Made by a program: the position numbers and the translations under genes
Virus record (IMG/VR): IMGVR_UViG_3300009147_000104
Span: 1-26,405 of that record
Source of the DNA: a virus
Length of the DNA: 26,405 nt
Strand: one strand, 5' to 3'
The notes under the pieces: generated by a model
What the model was told of the DNA's origin: nothing
Databases searched by the model: none
Seen by the model: the letters and a program-made list of their open reading frames with translations, nothing else
Shown here: positions 1-5,754 of the stretch, piece by piece
How positions within the stretch are numbered: position 1 is the stretch's first letter
Layout: each line of letters opens with the position of its first letter

Positions 1-1577
1 AGGTTCTCAGCGAATTGCTTATCCAATATGTATGTGATGGCGTAGTCTTCCCGATGCCTTACTGCCCGTCCTGCCATCTGAATGATGGTACGGATGGCAT
101 GCATGGCGTACCAGTTACCGCCACCAGGAGCGTACAGCCTAGCACCTACCCGCTTATCACCCTTGTTGGGCCACGGTACCTTAGCGATCACCTGCACTCT
201 GCAAAGATCGTTAGGAAGATCAACTCCCCTATCCATACTAGCAGCGATAAGTACAGCACCAGGGTAAGCTTTATATTCTTCAAGGGCGGCATCTTTAGCC
301 CTAGAATTAGTGTAGGTAACAAGACGCCGCCGACTATGATCGTCAATACCGCTACCGGGAACATGATGGCGGAGTACTTCATAAAGATACAGAGCAAGTT
401 CGTAAGAGACAGTGTGGATAAGAATACGCTCATCGGGATGCCTCTTTAGCACTCCATTGATAGCTCTAGCCAACTTGGGCCGCTCTGTATCTTTGTTGGT
501 ATTCGTCACATCAGCTAGAGGTACCACGTGGACAGGACGATTCTCTGCCGGGAAGTTACTCGGGACATCTAGCAAATCGTATGCCCTACCAGTGAGGGTT
601 AGCCCCAACTCATCCGCCATCACATCACCAGTGAGGATAGTAGCGGACATAACAAGGAACTTACGCCCGTTCTGCCAGAGCAACTCTTCCCCGTGTTCCC
701 TCACGAATACTGGTCTAAAGATGACGTCCCCTCTGTGCTGGTACCCGTCATACACCCACTTGCCTCTCGGGATAGCTAGCCTGACTCGCCGCATCTGAGC
801 CACAAGATCACCCATATACTTAATCTCACGGATGGTCTGGCGGTCAGTAGCTTCCTCTAGTATGGGCAGTGTATCAAGGTATTCCTGAGACTTCGGCAAT
901 GCTTCATCATTGATCCACATCGCCCATGTGTCGTCTTTAGTCTTATACTTAGGAGGGGAGATATGTAGCCGTTCCATCCGACGATTAGTCAGGTGTAGTT
1001 CTGTGTGATTGAGTAGCTCTGACTCTAGTACGTCAGCCTCGTCCAGCACGTACAAATCTCTATTACTAAAGCGGCGAGGCCCTCCACTATCCGTGAGCAG
1101 ATATGAAGAGTTAAGGACAGCCAGTCTCGCTGAAGTTGCAGCCCCTCTAGCCCTGATGTATGGACAATGGTTTCTGTTGTCACACCAGCCACAGATCCCT
1201 GTCTCGTAATTGAACGTGCAATCATGGGCGGTCACAGCCTCATCAATACTATCCACCTCTTCTCCCATCTCACCAACCATGCCCATAGTAGTGAGATAGT
1301 TTCTACGACCCTTTAGCACCTTGGCATACGGGAAGTCCCTAACGAACTGGTCCTGTAGTGCCTTGGTGGTACAGCTATAGATGGTCTTCGCTCCCAACTT
1401 CCGAGCTATCAACTCGGCAATCAGCGTCTTACCAACCCCTGTAGGAGCCTGTAGGAATACCACGTCGTTAATAGGGTGACCATTCCTCCCCCGGAACCGA
1501 TCAACAACATCACTAACGATATGCTGCTGTGATTCCAGTCGGGTAGGGTCCACCCATGCGGGGAGAGGCTCAACCAT
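1..1577 (-). CDS. DinG/XPD-like superfamily 2 DNA helicase (3' end outside window)
   Basis: ATP-dependent DNA helicase, probably used in phage replication or repair. Seen in the translation: Walker A APTGVGKT at residues 44-51; a four-cysteine cluster at C120, C129, C132 and C138 placed between Walker A and the DEAD box, as in the iron-sulfur domain of XPD/DinG helicases; DEAD at 179-182; a later SAT motif; and QMAGRAVR near residue 500, matching motif VI. 525 codons are present and the C-terminus is cut by the window edge. The ATG at 1577 overlaps the end of the upstream 67-aa gene (stop at 1570), so the two are translationally coupled. The family assignment rests on motif order. The iron-sulfur cluster is inferred from cysteine spacing. 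Confidence 0.9.
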   Translation of the reverse strand, partial: MVEPLPAWVDPTRLESQQHIVSDVVDRFRGRNGHPINDVVFLQAPTGVGKTLIAELIARKLGAKTIYSCTTKALQDQFVRDFPYAKVLKGRRNYLTTMGMVGEMGEEVDSIDEAVTAHDCTFNYETGICGWCDNRNHCPYIRARGAATSARLAVLNSSYLLTDSGGPRRFSNRDLYVLDEADVLESELLNHTELHLTNRRMERLHISPPKYKTKDDTWAMWINDEALPKSQEYLDTLPILEEATDRQTIREIKYMGDLVAQMRRVRLAIPRGKWVYDGYQHRGDVIFRPVFVREHGEELLWQNGRKFLVMSATILTGDVMADELGLTLTGRAYDLLDVPSNFPAENRPVHVVPLADVTNTNKDTERPKLARAINGVLKRHPDERILIHTVSYELALYLYEVLRHHVPGSGIDDHSRRRLVTYTNSRAKDAALEEYKAYPGAVLIAASMDRGVDLPNDLCRVQVIAKVPWPNKGDKRVGARLYAPGGGNWYAMHAIRTIIQMAGRAVRHREDYAITYILDKQFAEN

Positions 1578-1773
1578 CTAGATAATCCTTGGTCATATGC
1601 TTTACCACAGCCCTTATACCATCTAGTTTGGCTATCATCACAGCGTTGTCCGACATCAAGTCGCCCAACCTGCTCACGATGTTATAGACGACCCTACGTT
1701 CTATGTAGTCAGTGTTTCCCTTAACGTAGTTAGCAGCCTTCTCTAGATCCTCTTGGGTTACTAGCTCAGCCAT
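1570..1773 (-). CDS. Small hypothetical protein, 67 aa
   Basis: Not recognised. It is a helical, charged protein beginning MAELVTQEDLEKAANYVKG, with no cysteine cluster or membrane segment. I chose the ATG at 1773 because GGGAG lies 6 bases upstream, and because it overlaps the end of the preceding 183-aa gene by 8 bases. A longer in-frame start at 1818 has no clear ribosome site. The gene overlaps the helicase start by 8 bases, so the three genes form one coupled unit. Its place between a possible DNA-binding protein and a helicase suggests a role in DNA metabolism, but nothing in the sequence proves it. Confidence 0.7.
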   Translation of the reverse strand: MAELVTQEDLEKAANYVKGNTDYIERRVVYNIVSRLGDLMSDNAVMIAKLDGIRAVVKHMTKDYLDG

Positions 1774-2317
1774 AGATAGCTCCCAGCCGTTCCACAAGAA
1801 CCTCAGCCCACTGAGCATAGTCTTCAGGGTTATTCTCTGCCCACTTGTCGAGATACTTATTGATATCCTCTTCCTTATACCTAACAGGCTTAGGCCCGGG
1901 AGGGAGAGGCATATCCATACCGATAGACGGTGCTGGTCCCCTTGCCGGGTACTGATGGGCTTCAGCTATGTAGTTCTCAGTAGGCCGTTCAATCATCCTG
2001 GGTGTGTGTCCGTTCAGGTTCACATCATCCTTGAACTTGAACATGGTGAAATGAGAGCCTGCCTTAATAGGAGCAACCTCAGCGTACCCTTCCTTGACCA
2101 GCCGCATCATAGCGTTTCGCAACTGGCGACTTCCGCCATACGTGGCAGTGTCCATCAGTTCCACGCCATGTTCACACAGGTACTCCCAAATAGCAACTAC
2201 AACGTTCTCGTCATCCTTCCAGGGGTTGCGGCCCCGTCGATTGGTTGCCCATGCTAGAGCATCAACATTCTGTCGGGTAGTCTTATACACCTTGCCCTTC
2301 AGCTTGATATCTCTCAC
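1766..2317 (-). CDS. Hypothetical protein with possible winged-helix domain, 183 aa
   Basis: Starts with GTG, preceded by AGGAGAG at 5 bases. Residues about 30-100 look like a winged-helix fold: a helix (VVVAIWEYLCEHG), a second helical stretch with GGSRQLRNAMMRLVKEGY resembling a recognition helix, then a short beta-like AEVAPIKAGSHFTMFKF. The middle (about 105-140) is Pro-rich and probably flexible. The C-terminus is an acidic helix. It is the first gene downstream of the structured 380-base leader and is coupled to the 67-aa and helicase genes. A DNA-binding replication or regulatory role is inferred from fold impression and context only. Confidence 0.75.
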   Translation of the reverse strand: MRDIKLKGKVYKTTRQNVDALAWATNRRGRNPWKDDENVVVAIWEYLCEHGVELMDTATYGGSRQLRNAMMRLVKEGYAEVAPIKAGSHFTMFKFKDDVNLNGHTPRMIERPTENYIAEAHQYPARGPAPSIGMDMPLPPGPKPVRYKEEDINKYLDKWAENNPEDYAQWAEVLVERLGAIYG

Positions 2318-2361
2318 CGTACTCTCCTATCGTCACTTTGTGTATAGGGTCGACAAATAGC

Positions 2362-2435
2362 GAAGGGGAGCACTAAGGATCCAGCCACGTACCGGGGGCT
2401 ATATAGTACGTAGGATCGACTTAGCACTCCCCTTC
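2362..2435 (-). terminator. Large nested hairpin, terminator-like
   Basis: Outer arms GAAGGGGAGCACTAAG (2362-2377) and CTTAGCACTCCCCTTC (2420-2435) match at 14 of 16 positions in DNA. In minus-strand RNA both mismatches become G-U wobbles, giving 16 unbroken pairs; in plus-strand RNA they stay C-A mismatches. Inside it, ACGTAC (2387-2392) and GTACGT (2406-2411) form a second perfect stem. There is no good U-run after the stem, so it may be an attenuator or RNA stability element and not a plain terminator. It sits 45 bases before the GTG of the 183-aa gene. Confidence 0.55.
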
Positions 2436-2472
2436 AACTAGACCATCTTAAAGATGCTATCCCGGTTAGCAT
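2434..2472 (-). CDS. Possible 12-codon leader peptide
   Basis: A short frame, ATG to TGA, encoding MLTGIASLRWSS. Upstream is an AGGTAGGTAGGTAG run that could serve as a weak ribosome site. The start lies inside an 8-bp hairpin (2452-2459 with 2467-2474). Codons 8-12 cover the segment (2438-2451) that can pair with two alternative upstream partners. The stop codon overlaps the first base of the 2362-2435 hairpin. This is the layout of a translation-controlled attenuator, but translation is unproven and the ribosome site is not ideal. Confidence 0.3.
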   Translation of the reverse strand: MLTGIASLRWSS

Positions 2473-2530
2473 CTACCTACCTACCTGGGAGGGTTATAGT
2501 GATGGTCTAGATATACCACTTAAGATGGTC
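2438..2530 (-). promoter_or_regulatory. Mutually exclusive pairing elements (attenuator or operator candidate)
   Basis: Segment 2438-2451 pairs perfectly with 2501-2510 (CTAGACCATC with GATGGTCTAG, 10 bp) or with 2520-2530 (GACCATCTTAA with TTAAGATGGTC, 11 bp). The two pairings share seven bases and cannot coexist. The heptamer GACCATC therefore occurs three times, once inverted relative to the other two. It could be an RNA switch in the helicase-operon leader or a three-site protein operator. The sequence alone does not decide. Confidence 0.45.
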
Positions 2531-2697
2531 CCCCGGGAACAGCTAGTACGTGGGCCAAAGAGTAGCTGCGCCTCAGGCTACTGCTACAGCCTCTCTAACC
2601 GCTCCCAGGGGGTATGACCACCATGTTACACGCCCGTGCGACACATGCCAACCTGCGATCGCCGGCGGACGAAATTACCCTGCTCTCATACCCCCTC

Positions 2698-3018
2698 TCA
2701 TACTTGCTCTCGACGCATGATCGTTTCTATAGCTGTATACTGAGCGGCTAACCATCGTGCTGCCAGTAGACGACGTGGGGGCTTATCTATTAACCAATCT
2801 GCCCACTGCTGATATGGCAGACCGGATAGGTACAAGAAAGCCGCTCGTACTTCTATTGGCTCTATAGTCAAATCTATGTCGGTGGATGATGCAGTCAAGT
2901 CCACAGGCTGATTCCCTGGTGATATATCTGTATGTTCGTACTGCCGACTGTACGCAGGTGGTCCATATAAGGGTCTTGTATCGGGCGAGGGTATTCCGGA
3001 GTCCATCGGGGAAGTCAT
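2698..3018 (-). CDS. Hypothetical protein, 106 aa
   Basis: Not recognised. The translation begins MTSPMDSGIPSPDTRPLYG, has a Pro/Ser-rich first third, an acidic middle, and a basic helical C-terminus with WADWLIDKPPRRLL. I chose the ATG at 3018 because GGGAG lies 7 bases upstream. A further in-frame ATG at 3042 has no good site. The frame overlaps a second plausible one (2783-3124) by 236 bases. This one looks protein-like through its C-terminus, while the other does so only in its first 40-odd residues. A frameshift joining the two is possible. It ends just before the structured leader of the helicase operon. Confidence 0.55.
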   Translation of the reverse strand: MTSPMDSGIPSPDTRPLYGPPAYSRQYEHTDISPGNQPVDLTASSTDIDLTIEPIEVRAAFLYLSGLPYQQWADWLIDKPPRRLLAARWLAAQYTAIETIMRREQV

Positions 3019-3124
3019 ACTTAGTCTCCCAGAAATCGTCATCTCGTCTAACTCTTGACGTCACGATCTTCATTCCTACGCTCGCCTTGCCCATCTTCAT
3101 TGGTGGGCGAATCTGTAAGTCCAT
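2783..3124 (-). CDS. Possible overlapping hypothetical protein, 113 aa
   Basis: The first part of the translation (MDLQIRPPMKMGKASVGMKI and on through DDDFWETKYDFPDGL) reads like a genuine protein. After about residue 45 it becomes Arg/Ser/Ile-rich and looks like an out-of-frame shadow of the 106-aa gene. CGAGGA lies about 11 bases upstream of the ATG. Options are a short true gene with an extreme overlap, the 5' part of a single gene joined to the 2698-3018 frame by a programmed or accidental frameshift, or pure chance. I give it low confidence as an independent gene. Confidence 0.3.
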   Translation of the reverse strand: MDLQIRPPMKMGKASVGMKIVTSRVRRDDDFWETKYDFPDGLRNTLARYKTLIWTTCVQSAVRTYRYITRESACGLDCIIHRHRFDYRANRSTSGFLVPIRSAISAVGRLVNR

Positions 3125-3168
3125 GTTGTAGGGGTCCTCGTTTCCGATGATTGGGATTCAAACACCAT

Positions 3169-3183
3169 TCATTCACGCACCAT
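3169..3183 (-). other. Four-codon mini-ORF with ideal ribosome site
   Basis: ATG GTG CGT GAA TGA, preceded by AGGAGAGG at 6 bases, which is one of the best Shine-Dalgarno matches in the left arm. The stop is followed at once by another in-frame ATG whose frame (about 23 codons) goes nowhere. The site lies just downstream of the 3208-3251 hairpin and upstream of the overlapping 113-aa and 106-aa frames. It could be a regulatory minigene, a re-initiation device, or the remains of a broken gene start. Confidence 0.3.
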
Positions 3184-3207
3184 AACGAACCTCTCCTGAA
3201 AACGCAC

Positions 3208-3251
3208 CAAGGCTCCCCATCCGGTGCGAATAACACACTAGATGGGGAGCC
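3208..3251 (-). terminator. Hairpin after the DUF932-like gene
   Basis: GGCTCCCCATC (3212-3222) and GATGGGGAGCC (3241-3251) form a perfect 11-bp stem. A further CCAA/TTGG pairing is possible past a one-base bulge. The loop is 18 bases and holds no gene. In the minus direction it is followed by TTGGTGCGTTTTC, a weak U-tract. It probably reduces read-through from the 338-aa gene, which ends 65 bases upstream, or protects its 3' end. Confidence 0.55.
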
Positions 3252-3315
3252 ATTGGTTTGTGAGTCGTCGGGATTATGAGTAGGGATTGATAGTCCTGTT
3301 CTAGATGTGGCTGTT

Positions 3316-4332
3316 CTAGCTGCTAGCCATCTCCAACACGATCTGGCTGGCCCTGACCTTCATGTCAACGAACCGACCTGGCATGACTGCCCTATCGGCC
3401 CGCTGTAGACCAGCCTTATCGACCTGCCTACCAACCTTCACGCCCGACGCATGGTCGATGTACTCCGTGAAAGCATTGTAGGCGGCCCACCCGTTGTCAC
3501 CAGCCAAGCGCACGTTAGTATTGCCCTCGCCCTGGTACATGATTCTGATATCGCCACGTTCCCGGTTGCGACGTGTCTTGGCAATGTCGGAAAGCTTGAT
3601 GTCGTTTACAGGGTAGAAGTGGTCAAGGATCTTAGTAAGAGCCTTGTCTCCATCCACACTGAGCATCGCCTCTGCGTTGGCAATGGTGGCTTTCTCGACT
3701 GCACCTAGGTACTGCTGTGCAACCGCTGCGACCTCCATACGCTCATCGGCATTGCGAGTGTGCTTCGCCTTGATAATCTGGCTAGCACCCTTCATCGCCA
3801 TCTGGACTGCGTTAAAGCACGCAACCCTGACGTTGCTATACCCGATGAAGTTGGGGAGAGTCCCGTCGAAACTGGTAGCGACAAAGAGACCACGCTCAAT
3901 AGTGTCAGCAATCCCTTCCGGATCGATGACAAGATCGGGAACCCTCACGTAAGCGAAGAACTTCCGCCAGTTAGGAGAGTTACCGACAACCTCAACATGC
4001 GATCCATCGGGATCCAGACCAGTGAAGTCGTAAGCCATCTCAAGAATCTCACGACGCTGTTTGATCTGGAAACCGGGAGAGTGAACACCTAGTGTTCCAT
4101 AGCGATCACTCTTCACAGCCTGCCAATCCTGCAACTCTTCAAACGTACCGTCTTCGTTACGTGTGTAGAGCATGGAGGGGATAACAGTGTCGTCGCTACC
4201 CGTAACCTTGAGAGCCTCGCTCAAGCTTGCATTGACAGGAACAATCTCGCCAAGCGTATGCCAAGGGTGGCCACGGGTGATGTTGGCAGCCATGAGAACC
4301 GGACCGTCACTAACGTCCAAGAGAGCAGGCAT
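3316..4332 (-). CDS. DUF932 (TIGR03299-like) phage/plasmid protein, 338 aa
   Basis: Resembles the DUF932 / phage-plasmid-like family, widespread on phages and plasmids but of unknown biochemistry. Support: the N-terminal HPWHTLGEIVPVNASLSEAL stretch (family members have a WHGLG-type motif followed by an AL-rich helix), the SDRYGTLGV region, the central FVATSFDGTLPNF and VRVACFNAVQMA (CxN), and a length in the family range. I chose the ATG at 4332 because AAAGGA lies 9 bases upstream. An in-frame ATG at 4365 lacks one. It stands alone, with a 374-base upstream region holding repeats and a candidate promoter and a hairpin downstream, so it is probably expressed separately. Confidence 0.75.
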   Translation of the reverse strand: MPALLDVSDGPVLMAANITRGHPWHTLGEIVPVNASLSEALKVTGSDDTVIPSMLYTRNEDGTFEELQDWQAVKSDRYGTLGVHSPGFQIKQRREILEMAYDFTGLDPDGSHVEVVGNSPNWRKFFAYVRVPDLVIDPEGIADTIERGLFVATSFDGTLPNFIGYSNVRVACFNAVQMAMKGASQIIKAKHTRNADERMEVAAVAQQYLGAVEKATIANAEAMLSVDGDKALTKILDHFYPVNDIKLSDIAKTRRNRERGDIRIMYQGEGNTNVRLAGDNGWAAYNAFTEYIDHASGVKVGRQVDKAGLQRADRAVMPGRFVDMKVRASQIVLEMASS

Positions 4333-4706
4333 GATACCTGTTCCTTTCGTGGGTAGGGGTTCCATGAGTGCCCAATGACCCTATTCAGTTGTCAATCGGG
4401 GGCCGGATACTTGATGGGCACCCGATGACAGCCTACCCCGTAGAGATCCGTTCTACAACCTAACTTCCGAATTCCCTGGTCAGCAGGTTGGGGGCCGGAT
4501 ACAGAGGGTCATGCGGAGGGGGATGGTCAGGGGTACGGAGGGGGATGGAGAGCATGGATCGAGAGCCGAGTCCCTAGCTGGGGGTCACACTGGTATCTGC
4601 CCCTCCATGCCATTCCATGCTGTAGGCCCGTAACGCTCTGACCAGGGGAAACGTCAAACAGCCTGTCCAGGTCCCGTTATACAGCTATTTACAGGTCGGG
4701 ATACGG
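4333..4706 (-). other. Non-coding region with two direct-repeat pairs
   Basis: No gene in 374 bases. GGGGGCCGGATAC occurs at 4398-4410 and 4490-4502. GGAGGGGGATGG occurs at 4515-4526 and 4537-4548, 22 bases (two helical turns) apart. CCCTGGTCAG (4474-4483) is the exact inverse of CTGACCAGGG (4638-4647). The first repeat pair straddles the candidate promoter at 4430-4458. Likely the control region of the DUF932-like gene. Confidence 0.5.
4430..4458 (-). promoter_or_regulatory. Candidate promoter for the DUF932-like gene
   Basis: On the minus strand, TTGTAG (4458-4453) and TAGGCT (4435-4430) are separated by exactly 17 bases. This fits a sigma-70/HrdB-type promoter with three mismatches in total. 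The predicted start is near 4423, about 90 bases before the ATG. It is the best pair in this gap. Confidence 0.35.
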
Positions 4707-5327
4707 TCAACTTGCTTTCTTAGCTTTGACCTCATCTAGCGCAGTAAACATGCGCCGCTCAAAGACAGTAGGATCCTCAGGAACATCACCTGGCTTGTGT
4801 CCCCACCTGTCATTCATGATGGTCCACATGCTGTCGATCGTCTTTGGTGATGCAGTGAACTTGCCCCTAAATCTCCCAGGGAACTTTAGCTCCCAATCGG
4901 CTGTCATTCGCTTAGGCCGTAACTCTTCACACCATTGCTGGTAAACCCTTAGCGCTTCCTCTACCTCTACCTCTCGCAATGCCCCTTCACTGTTAGGGAG
5001 CATGTTGCAAGTAGCCAACATCGCAACCTCGTCTGTATGGCTAAAGGTAGAGAGCATGTTGGCAACGAGAATGTCAGGCCGGTCCTTGTTCCTCTCTTTG
5101 AACTTCCTGGCTGTCACTCTCTGTTGTGGAGAGATAATGCCTATCCATACCTTACTCATACCCACCTTGTTTAGGTATAAGCGAGTGGCCCATATGCGTC
5201 TGATGATCAAGGTTCTCCAACACCTTTGACATGTAGGCTTCATGCACTGGTAAGGGACATCTAGATAGGTACCATCTTCATGTTCACCAAAGAGTCTGAG
5301 ATTAGCTACGTCACAGCTAATTGTCAC
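4707..5327 (-). CDS. Hypothetical protein with CxxxxCxxC motif, 206 aa
   Basis: Not recognised. Starts with GTG, with GGAG 5 bases upstream. Near the N-terminus, C28, C33 and C36 (CMKPTCQRCW) look like three ligands of a zinc site. A hydrophobic strand follows (VWIGIIS), then a helical region with an acidic stretch (EGALREVEVEEALRVYQQW) and a Lys-rich C-terminus. An N-terminal Cys motif followed by such a strand recalls some plasmid Rep proteins, but there is no HUH motif, so I do not call it one. Three copies of CTGTGACA lie upstream. It is a single-gene unit between two long non-coding gaps. Confidence 0.65.
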   Translation of the reverse strand: MTISCDVANLRLFGEHEDGTYLDVPYQCMKPTCQRCWRTLIIRRIWATRLYLNKVGMSKVWIGIISPQQRVTARKFKERNKDRPDILVANMLSTFSHTDEVAMLATCNMLPNSEGALREVEVEEALRVYQQWCEELRPKRMTADWELKFPGRFRGKFTASPKTIDSMWTIMNDRWGHKPGDVPEDPTVFERRMFTALDEVKAKKAS

Positions 5328-5373
5328 CTGTGCTCCGGGGGTGCCCTCGGCCGAAAACGAACAGACGTTCCCA

Positions 5374-5424
5374 TGTCACAGAAACCGGTGTAGTAGTTAT
5401 CTAGTATCTCCGGTATCTGTGACA
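5374..5424. repeat. Inverted repeat TGTCACAGA/TCTGTGACA, with a third copy nearby
   Basis: TGTCACAGA (5374-5382) and TCTGTGACA (5416-5424) are perfect inverses. Both are followed inward, past one mismatch, by ACCGG/CCGGT, giving 14 of 15 pairs. A third CTGTGACA is at 5454-5461, 37 bases from the second. This resembles repressor or activator sites controlling the leftward 206-aa gene. Confidence 0.5.
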
Positions 5425-5470
5425 CTCGGCGGAAGCCAGATTACACCCTGTAGCTGTGACAATCCAGGCC

Positions 5471-5498
5471 TTGACCTGTAAATATCAGCATGTACAGT
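5471..5498 (+). promoter_or_regulatory. Promoter-like sequence facing the nested hairpin
   Basis: TTGACC (5471-5476), a 16-base spacer, then TACAGT (5493-5498) on the plus strand. The only thing immediately downstream is the 5502-5570 hairpin, with no plus-strand gene after it. A transcript starting near 5504 would be a short structured RNA of about 70-80 bases. It could also be chance. Confidence 0.25.
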
Positions 5499-5501
5499 AA
5501 G

Positions 5502-5570
5502 AAAGCCCCGGAGAATGAGTGCTCGATACGTCCGTCACTACGTATCTAGAAGCACCGTCTCCGGGGCTTT
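5502..5570 (-). terminator. Nested bidirectional terminator-like hairpin
   Basis: AAAGCCCCGGAG (5502-5513) and CTCCGGGGCTTT (5559-5570) form a perfect 12-bp stem. Inside are GTGCT/AGCAC (5519-5523, 5551-5555) and ATACGT/ACGTAT (5526-5531, 5540-5545), so almost the whole element pairs. In the minus direction it is followed by TTTCTTACT and sits 17 bases after the last gene of the HTH-to-membrane-peptide operon. It is an efficient terminator candidate in both directions. Confidence 0.75.
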
Positions 5571-5587
5571 ACTTATGATGTGTGTGA

Positions 5588-5749
5588 TTAGCTCTTCCTG
5601 GTGATCTTGTGGCGGGTATATGAGACTGCCCTATACGCATGGTTAACAACACCAATTACCAGCCACATCAGCACGATTGTCCACCACATCAGCATCAACC
5701 ACTCACCCAATGAGAACTGCTGAGTGAGCACTCCTACAATTTCCAACAT
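5588..5749 (-). CDS. Small membrane protein, 53 aa
   Basis: Translation begins MLEIVGVLTQQFSLGEWLML, continues with a strongly hydrophobic Trp/Met/Leu/Val segment (residues about 17-35) and ends in a basic tail (YRAVSYTRHKITRKS). This is one membrane span with a positive C-terminus, so the tail probably faces the cytoplasm. AGG lies about 9 bases upstream of the ATG. It is the last gene of the operon, just before the terminator hairpin, and starts 6 bases after the 47-aa gene. Phage one-span proteins can be holin-like, superinfection-exclusion or host-takeover factors; nothing here decides between them. Confidence 0.65.
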   Translation of the reverse strand: MLEIVGVLTQQFSLGEWLMLMWWTIVLMWLVIGVVNHAYRAVSYTRHKITRKS

Positions 5750-5754
5750 CTTGA

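Larger units (their letters stand above)
2318..2697 (-). other. Structured non-coding leader of the helicase operon
   Basis: No gene of normal size in 380 bases. It carries at least four inverted repeats: 2362-2377 with 2420-2435; 2438-2451 with either 2501-2510 or 2520-2530; 2452-2459 with 2467-2474; and 2608-2617 with 2686-2695. It also has a perfect GCGATCGC palindrome at 2655-2662 and a CTAC tetranucleotide run at 2473-2486. All flanking genes are minus-strand, so this is most simply the 5' leader of the 183-aa, 67-aa and helicase genes. I found no convincing promoter hexamer pair. Confidence 0.6.
5328..5587 (-). other. Non-coding gap with operator-like repeats and nested hairpin
   Basis: 260 bases with no credible gene. 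It holds three copies of CTGTGACA (one inverted) at 5374-5381, 5417-5424 and 5454-5461, a plus-direction promoter-like sequence at 5471-5498, and a large hairpin at 5502-5570. The repeats lie in the upstream region of the 206-aa gene. Confidence 0.5.

Noticed and set aside
15-798. Plus-strand frames of 128-144 codons opposite the helicase
   Set aside because: The minus strand encodes clear helicase motifs through the whole stretch.
2486-2509. Plus-strand GGGAGG followed by GTG ATG GTC TAG
   Set aside because: It looks like a minigene, but all neighbouring transcription is leftward and the bases are explained by the pairing segments.
3121-3180. T-loop-like GGGATTCAAACACC as part of a tRNA
   Set aside because: No matching acceptor, D or anticodon stems around it.
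4707-5327. HUH-type replication initiator
   Set aside because: The N-terminal Cys motif is suggestive, but no HUH or catalytic Tyr motif could be placed.
5326-5375. 16-codon frame directly ahead of the 206-aa gene
   Set aside because: Its stop overlaps the GTG start, but it lacks any ribosome site and the overlap can arise by chance.
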